Part shown: positions 13,224 to 16,824 of the stretch, one piece after another | Layout of the letters: every line of letters begins with the position of its first letter | Numbering within the stretch: position 1 is the stretch's first letter | NCBI GenBank assembly: GCA_026786065.1 | Contig: JAJAYS010000021.1 | Span: 1 to 16,824 of the forward strand | Direction of reading: 5' to 3' | DNA: 16,824 nucleotides | DNA from: Polaromonas sp. | Lineage (GTDB): Bacteria > Pseudomonadota > Gammaproteobacteria > Burkholderiales > Burkholderiaceae_C | Translations under genes and position numbers: made by a program | The notes under the pieces: generated by a model | What the model saw: the letters and a program-made list of their open reading frames with translations, nothing else | Told to the model about the DNA's origin: nothing | Database searches by the model: none

Positions 13224-14267
13224 ATGAACGTGATTTTCAGGGCTTCCCCCTTTGCCGCAACCGCAGCCGTGCTCCTTTCAATGACGGCCCTTGCCTCTGC
13301 ACAGGACGTGACCGGTGCGGGAGCGAGTTTTCCGGCCCCGCTCTATTCCAAGTGGGCGGCCGACTACAACAAGGCCAGCAATGTGAAGATCAACTACCAG
13401 TCGATTGGGTCGGGTGCAGGCTTGCGGCAGATCGAAGCCAAAACGGTCGATTTCGGTGCTTCGGACGCGCCTCTGAAGGACGAAGAACTGGCCAAGAAAG
13501 GTCTGATTCAGTTCCCGACCGTCATCGGCGGCGTGGTTCCGGTTGTCAACATCAAAGGCATTGCACCCGGTCAGTTGAAGCTCACTGGTCCGCTGATCGG
13601 CGACATCTTTCTGGGCAAGATAACGAGGTGGAGTGATCCCGCGATCAAGGCACTGAATCCGTCGCTGGCGCTGCCGGACGCCGCCATCGCGCCGGTCCGG
13701 CGTGCTGATGGCTCCGGCACCACCTTCATCTTCACCAACTACCTGAGCAAGGTAAACCCCGAATGGAAAACCAAGGTGGGTGAGGGCACAGCAGTGAACT
13801 GGCCAGTCGGAGCCGGCGGCAAGGGCAATGAAGGCGTGGCGGCCTTTGTCGGCCGGCTGCCGAACTCAATTGGTTACGTCGAATATTCCTACGTCAAGCA
13901 AAACAAGATGACATTCGCCCAGCTGCGCAATTCTGCGGGCGTCTTCGTCAATCCCGACGACCTGACCTTCAAGGCCGCCGCTGCCGGAGCCGACTGGGCC
14001 AAAAGTTTCTATCAAATCCTGACCGATCAGCCCGGCAAGGATGCGTGGCCCATTACCGGCGCCACTTTCATCTTGATGCACAAGGCGCAAGACAAGCCGG
14101 CTCAAGCTGCGGCCTCCTTGAAGTTTTTCGATTGGGCCTATAAAAATGGCGATAAAACCGCAGAAGACCTGGACTATGTGCCGATGCCTGCGAGCGTCAA
14201 GACCATGATCGAGAAGTCCTGGATGGAGGTCAAGGACGGCTCTGGAAAAGCCATCGCATTGCGTTAA
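13224..14267 (+). CDS. pstS: Phosphate ABC transporter, periplasmic binding protein
   Basis: This 347-aa protein binds phosphate with high affinity in the periplasm and delivers it to PstCA. A Sec signal peptide with cleavage after ASA (residue 26) is followed by [15 protein letters not shown], the typical mature N-terminus. Phosphate-site segments are [24 protein letters not shown] (in two parts around residues 61-84) and [20 protein letters not shown] 13224 has GAGGTGA before it and gives the proper signal peptide; the frame opens earlier at 13119, but that would cover the Pho box. It is first in pstSCAB, 43 bp before pstC. Confidence 0.96.
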   Translation: MNVIFRASPFAATAAVLLSMTALASAQDVTGAGASFPAPLYSKWAADYNKASNVKINYQSIGSGAGLRQIEAKTVDFGASDAPLKDEELAKKGLIQFPTVIGGVVPVVNIKGIAPGQLKLTGPLIGDIFLGKITRWSDPAIKALNPSLALPDAAIAPVRRADGSGTTFIFTNYLSKVNPEWKTKVGEGTAVNWPVGAGGKGNEGVAAFVGRLPNSIGYVEYSYVKQNKMTFAQLRNSAGVFVNPDDLTFKAAAAGADWAKSFYQILTDQPGKDAWPITGATFILMHKAQDKPAQAAASLKFFDWAYKNGDKTAEDLDYVPMPASVKTMIEKSWMEVKDGSGKAIALR

Positions 14268-14310
14268 TAGGAACGTCTTGGCTGAGCAAACATCGATAGA
14301 AGGGGGCGGC

Positions 14311-15342
14311 ATGTCATCTACACTTCCCGCAGGGCGACCGGTCCTGGATCGCCCGCGTGATGCGAGCTTGCGAGACATGACCCCCCCCCCTTCGGCACCC
14401 CCCTCGCGTAGAAGCTCCTTGCCGGACCGGATCTTCGGTTGGGCCGCAAAGGCAGCGGCGCTGCTAACGCTGAGTCTGCTTGCGGGAATTCTGATCTCTC
14501 TGGTGTTCGGGGCATGGCCGGCCATCAGCAAATACGGCCCCGGATTTTTGACCAGCAGCGTATGGGACCCCGTCAAGGACGAGTACGGCGGGTTGGTGAT
14601 GATTTACGGCACGCTGGCAACCTCTCTGATTGCGCTCGCAATAGCCGTTCCGGTTAGCTTCGGCATCGCGGTGTTCCTTACGGAATTGTCGCCAGCCTGG
14701 CTCAAGCGTCCACTCGGAACCGCTATCGAACTGCTGGCTGCGGTGCCGTCCATCGTGTACGGCATGTGGGGTTTGCTGGTGTTCGGCCCCATCCTTGCAA
14801 CCTACGTGCAGCAGCCGCTGCAGAGCGCTTTCGGCGAGGTGCCTTTTTTGGGTGCTCTTTTTTCGGGTCCGCCGGTCGGCATCGGCATTTTGTCGGCCGG
14901 GATCATTCTGGCCATCATGATCATCCCCTTCATTGCGTCGGTGATGCGTGACGTGTTCGAGGTCACACCTGTGATGCTCAGGGAGTCGGCCTATGCGCTG
15001 GGCTCGACGACCTGGGAGGTGGTTTCGCAGATCGTGCTTCCGTTCACACGCGCCGGTGTGGTGGGCGGCATCATGCTCGGCCTGGGCCGAGCCTTGGGTG
15101 AGACGATGGCTGTGACGTTCGTGATCGGAAACTTCAATCAACTCGATTCGCTGAGCCTTTTTCAGGCGGCCAACAGCATCACGTCGGCGCTTGCCAACGA
15201 ATTCCCCGAAGCCGGAGAAGGGCTGCATCAGGCGGCCCTGATCTACCTCGGCCTGGTTTTGTTTTTCATCACCTTTGTGGTGCTGGCGCTGTCCAAGATC
15301 ATGCTGGCCAGACTCGGCCGCAACGAAGGAGCGCGCACATGA
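14311..15342 (+). CDS. pstC: Phosphate ABC transporter permease PstC
   Basis: This 343-aa inner-membrane protein has six predicted membrane segments, the first around [19 protein letters not shown]. The ABC-contact loop is [15 protein letters not shown] followed by [18 protein letters not shown] 14311 is preceded by AGGGGG at good distance; a TTG at 14278 with AGGAA upstream would add 11 residues and cannot be excluded. A run of ten C (14381-14390) lies near codons 24-27, in the variable cytoplasmic N-terminus. The stop overlaps the start of pstA by 4 bp (ATGA), so the two subunits are translated in a coupled way. Confidence 0.94.
   Translation: MSSTLPAGRPVLDRPRDASLRDMTPPPSAPPSRRSSLPDRIFGWAAKAAALLTLSLLAGILISLVFGAWPAISKYGPGFLTSSVWDPVKDEYGGLVMIYGTLATSLIALAIAVPVSFGIAVFLTELSPAWLKRPLGTAIELLAAVPSIVYGMWGLLVFGPILATYVQQPLQSAFGEVPFLGALFSGPPVGIGILSAGIILAIMIIPFIASVMRDVFEVTPVMLRESAYALGSTTWEVVSQIVLPFTRAGVVGGIMLGLGRALGETMAVTFVIGNFNQLDSLSLFQAANSITSALANEFPEAGEGLHQAALIYLGLVLFFITFVVLALSKIMLARLGRNEGART
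14381..14390 (+). repeat. Ten-C homopolymer inside the 5' end of pstC
   Basis: The tract encodes part of [10 protein letters not shown] gain or loss of one C would shift the frame before the first membrane segment. The frame is intact in this sequence. Confidence 0.9.
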
Positions 15343-16199
15343 GCGCGGTCATGCTGGATCCGCGCCTCGAAAAGTTCCGCCGGCGCAAGCGCATGAATCG
15401 CATCGCACTGATGCTCTCTCTGGCGGCGATGTCCTTCGGGTTGTTCTGGCTCGCCTGGATTCTTTGGGAAACGATAAGACTCGGCTTGAGCGGCGTCTCG
15501 TTGGCGACGCTGACGATGATGACGCCGGCTCCGAACGAGCAAGGTGGCCTGGCCAACGCGATCTACGGGTCGTTCCTGATGGTGATGCTGGCTACCTGCA
15601 TCGGCACGCCGGTCGGCATCATGGCGGGAATCTACCTGGCCGAGTACGACCCCAAGGGCTGGCTTGCGTCGCTGACACGGTTCGTCAACGACATCTTGTT
15701 GTCCGCGCCGTCGATCGTGATAGGTCTATTCATTTATGCGGTCATCGTGTCGCGTTTCAAGTCGTATTCCGGCTGGGCGGGTGTGCTGGCGCTGGCGCTG
15801 ATCGTCATTCCGGTTGTCATCCGCACCACGGAGAACATGCTTCTTCTGGTTTCGTCCGGCCTGCGGGAAGCTGCCTATGCGCTCGGCGCCCCGAAGTGGA
15901 AAGTGGTTACGAGCATCACGCTGCGTGCGGCCCGCGCCGGTGTCGTGACCGGGATTCTGCTGGCGGTGGCCCGCATCGCCGGGGAGACCGCGCCGCTGCT
16001 TTTTACCGCGCTGAATAATCAGTTCTGGAACTCCGACATGAGCCAGCCGATGGCCAGCCTGCCGGTGACGATCTTCAAGTTTGCAATGAGCCCCTACGAG
16101 AACTGGCAGCAACTGGCCTGGGCTGGCGTGTTCTTGATCACCTTGGCGGTGCTTGGCTTGAATATTCTGGCCCGCGTACTGACACGCAATCGCCTCTGA
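15339..16199 (+). CDS. pstA: Phosphate ABC transporter permease PstA
   Basis: This 286-aa inner-membrane protein is the partner of PstC, with about six membrane segments beginning at [19 protein letters not shown]. The ABC-contact loop is [16 protein letters not shown] followed by [16 protein letters not shown], typical of PstA. Residues [19 protein letters not shown] (from about 64) are a family signature. The start overlaps the pstC stop by 4 bp. A 52-bp gap follows before pstB. Confidence 0.95.
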   Translation: MSAVMLDPRLEKFRRRKRMNRIALMLSLAAMSFGLFWLAWILWETIRLGLSGVSLATLTMMTPAPNEQGGLANAIYGSFLMVMLATCIGTPVGIMAGIYLAEYDPKGWLASLTRFVNDILLSAPSIVIGLFIYAVIVSRFKSYSGWAGVLALALIVIPVVIRTTENMLLLVSSGLREAAYALGAPKWKVVTSITLRAARAGVVTGILLAVARIAGETAPLLFTALNNQFWNSDMSQPMASLPVTIFKFAMSPYENWQQLAWAGVFLITLAVLGLNILARVLTRNRL

Positions 16200-16251
16200 T
16201 CAAGAGCCGGGGCCGACGGCCTGCCTCAACATGCATTAGAAAGACAACCCG

Positions 16252-16824
16252 ATGAATGCCCGAACCCTTTCCGCCGAAAAGTCTGCGGAGGCCCCGAAAA
16301 TTTCCGTCAAGGACCTGAGCTTTTTTTATGGCAAGTTCCAGGCGCTCAAGTCGATCAACCTCGAGATTCCCGAGAACAAGGTGACCGCGTTCATCGGACC
16401 TTCGGGTTGCGGCAAATCGACGCTGCTGCGGATTTTCAACCGCATGTACGAGCTTTATCCGGAGCAGCGCGCAGAGGGTGAGGTGCTTTTCGATGGCGAA
16501 AATCTGCTGACCTCGAAGAAAGACGTTGCGCTGATCCGGTCCAAGGTCGGCATGGTCTTTCAGAAGCCGACCCCGTTTCCGATGTCGATTTACGACAACA
16601 TCGCTTTTGGCGTGAAGTTGTTTGAAAGTCTCAACGCGAGCGACATGGACGAGCGCGTCGAATGGGCACTGCGCAAGGCCGCTTTGTGGACCGAAGTGAA
16701 AGATAAACTCAACCAGAATGGGGCCAGCTTGTCGGGCGGCCAGCAGCAGCGGCTGTGCATTGCACGCGGTATCGCCATCAAACCTGAAGTGCTGCTGCTC
16801 GACGAGCCCTGCTCGGCGCTAGAC
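16252..16824 (+). CDS. pstB: Phosphate ABC transporter ATPase PstB (3' end outside window)
   Basis: The first 191 codons are present and the frame is open at the window edge; full length should be about 260. Walker A is GPSGCGKST (49-57), the Q-loop is in VFQKPTPFP, the ABC signature LSGGQQQRL (160-168), and Walker B LLLDEP followed by CSALD, as usual in PstB. ATG 16252 has only a weak ribosome site (AGAAAGAC). It energises PstCA and, with PhoU, normally relays the phosphate signal to PhoR; phoU and phoB would be expected just downstream but are not visible. Confidence 0.96.
   Translation, partial: MNARTLSAEKSAEAPKISVKDLSFFYGKFQALKSINLEIPENKVTAFIGPSGCGKSTLLRIFNRMYELYPEQRAEGEVLFDGENLLTSKKDVALIRSKVGMVFQKPTPFPMSIYDNIAFGVKLFESLNASDMDERVEWALRKAALWTEVKDKLNQNGASLSGGQQQRLCIARGIAIKPEVLLLDEPCSALD

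Overview
The window looks like a chromosomal segment of a high-GC betaproteobacterium. Burkholderiales, probably Comamonadaceae (Polaromonas/Rhodoferax-like), is my best guess. It rests on gene order (ppk-sixA facing ppx, pstSCAB), protein flavour and a short intergenic repeat type that I associate from memory with that family; no database search was possible.

Region 1 (about 120-3700) is an arsenic module. A minus-strand arm holds arsR, a low-molecular-weight-phosphatase type arsC broken by one in-frame TAA, and an aquaporin-like channel. A divergent plus-strand arm holds a glutaredoxin-type arsC (intact) and arsH. No ArsB or Acr3 pump is present, so the gene set resembles the aqpS-arsR-arsC-arsH operon described in Sinorhizobium meliloti. 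Between arsR and the broken arsC lies a 582-bp non-coding stretch with two inverted hairpins that share a conserved loop but have different, self-complementary stems. A 34-bp sequence is repeated in direct orientation just outside both ends of the module.

Region 2 (about 3760-6945) is a tightly overlapping plus-strand operon: an unrecognised 80-aa ORF, an OlsB-like N-acyltransferase, a PlcP/LpxH-like metallophosphoesterase and a GT4 glycosyltransferase. The start/stop overlaps are 1-4 nt. The set fits phosphorus-free membrane lipid replacement, and a four-unit PhoB-box-like array precedes it.

Region 3 (about 6926-12430) is polyphosphate metabolism: ppk1 with its own Pho box and a leader hairpin, sixA, and a convergent ppx. 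Upstream of ppx, on the same strand, is an orphan Tat-exported ABC substrate-binding protein.

Region 4 (12541-16824) is phosphate uptake: a FAS1-domain lipoprotein divergent from pstS-pstC-pstA-pstB (pstB is cut by the window end). Pho-box arrays point in both directions between the lipoprotein gene and pstS.

The main unifying signal is four separate PhoB-box-like sites (lipid operon, ppk, FAS1 lipoprotein, pstS), each built of 7-mers spaced 11 bp. Each is followed 10 bp later by a hexamer of the form NAC--T. This suggests phosphate uptake, polyphosphate, lipid replacement and a surface lipoprotein form one local Pho regulon cluster, beside an arsenate (phosphate analogue) detoxification module.
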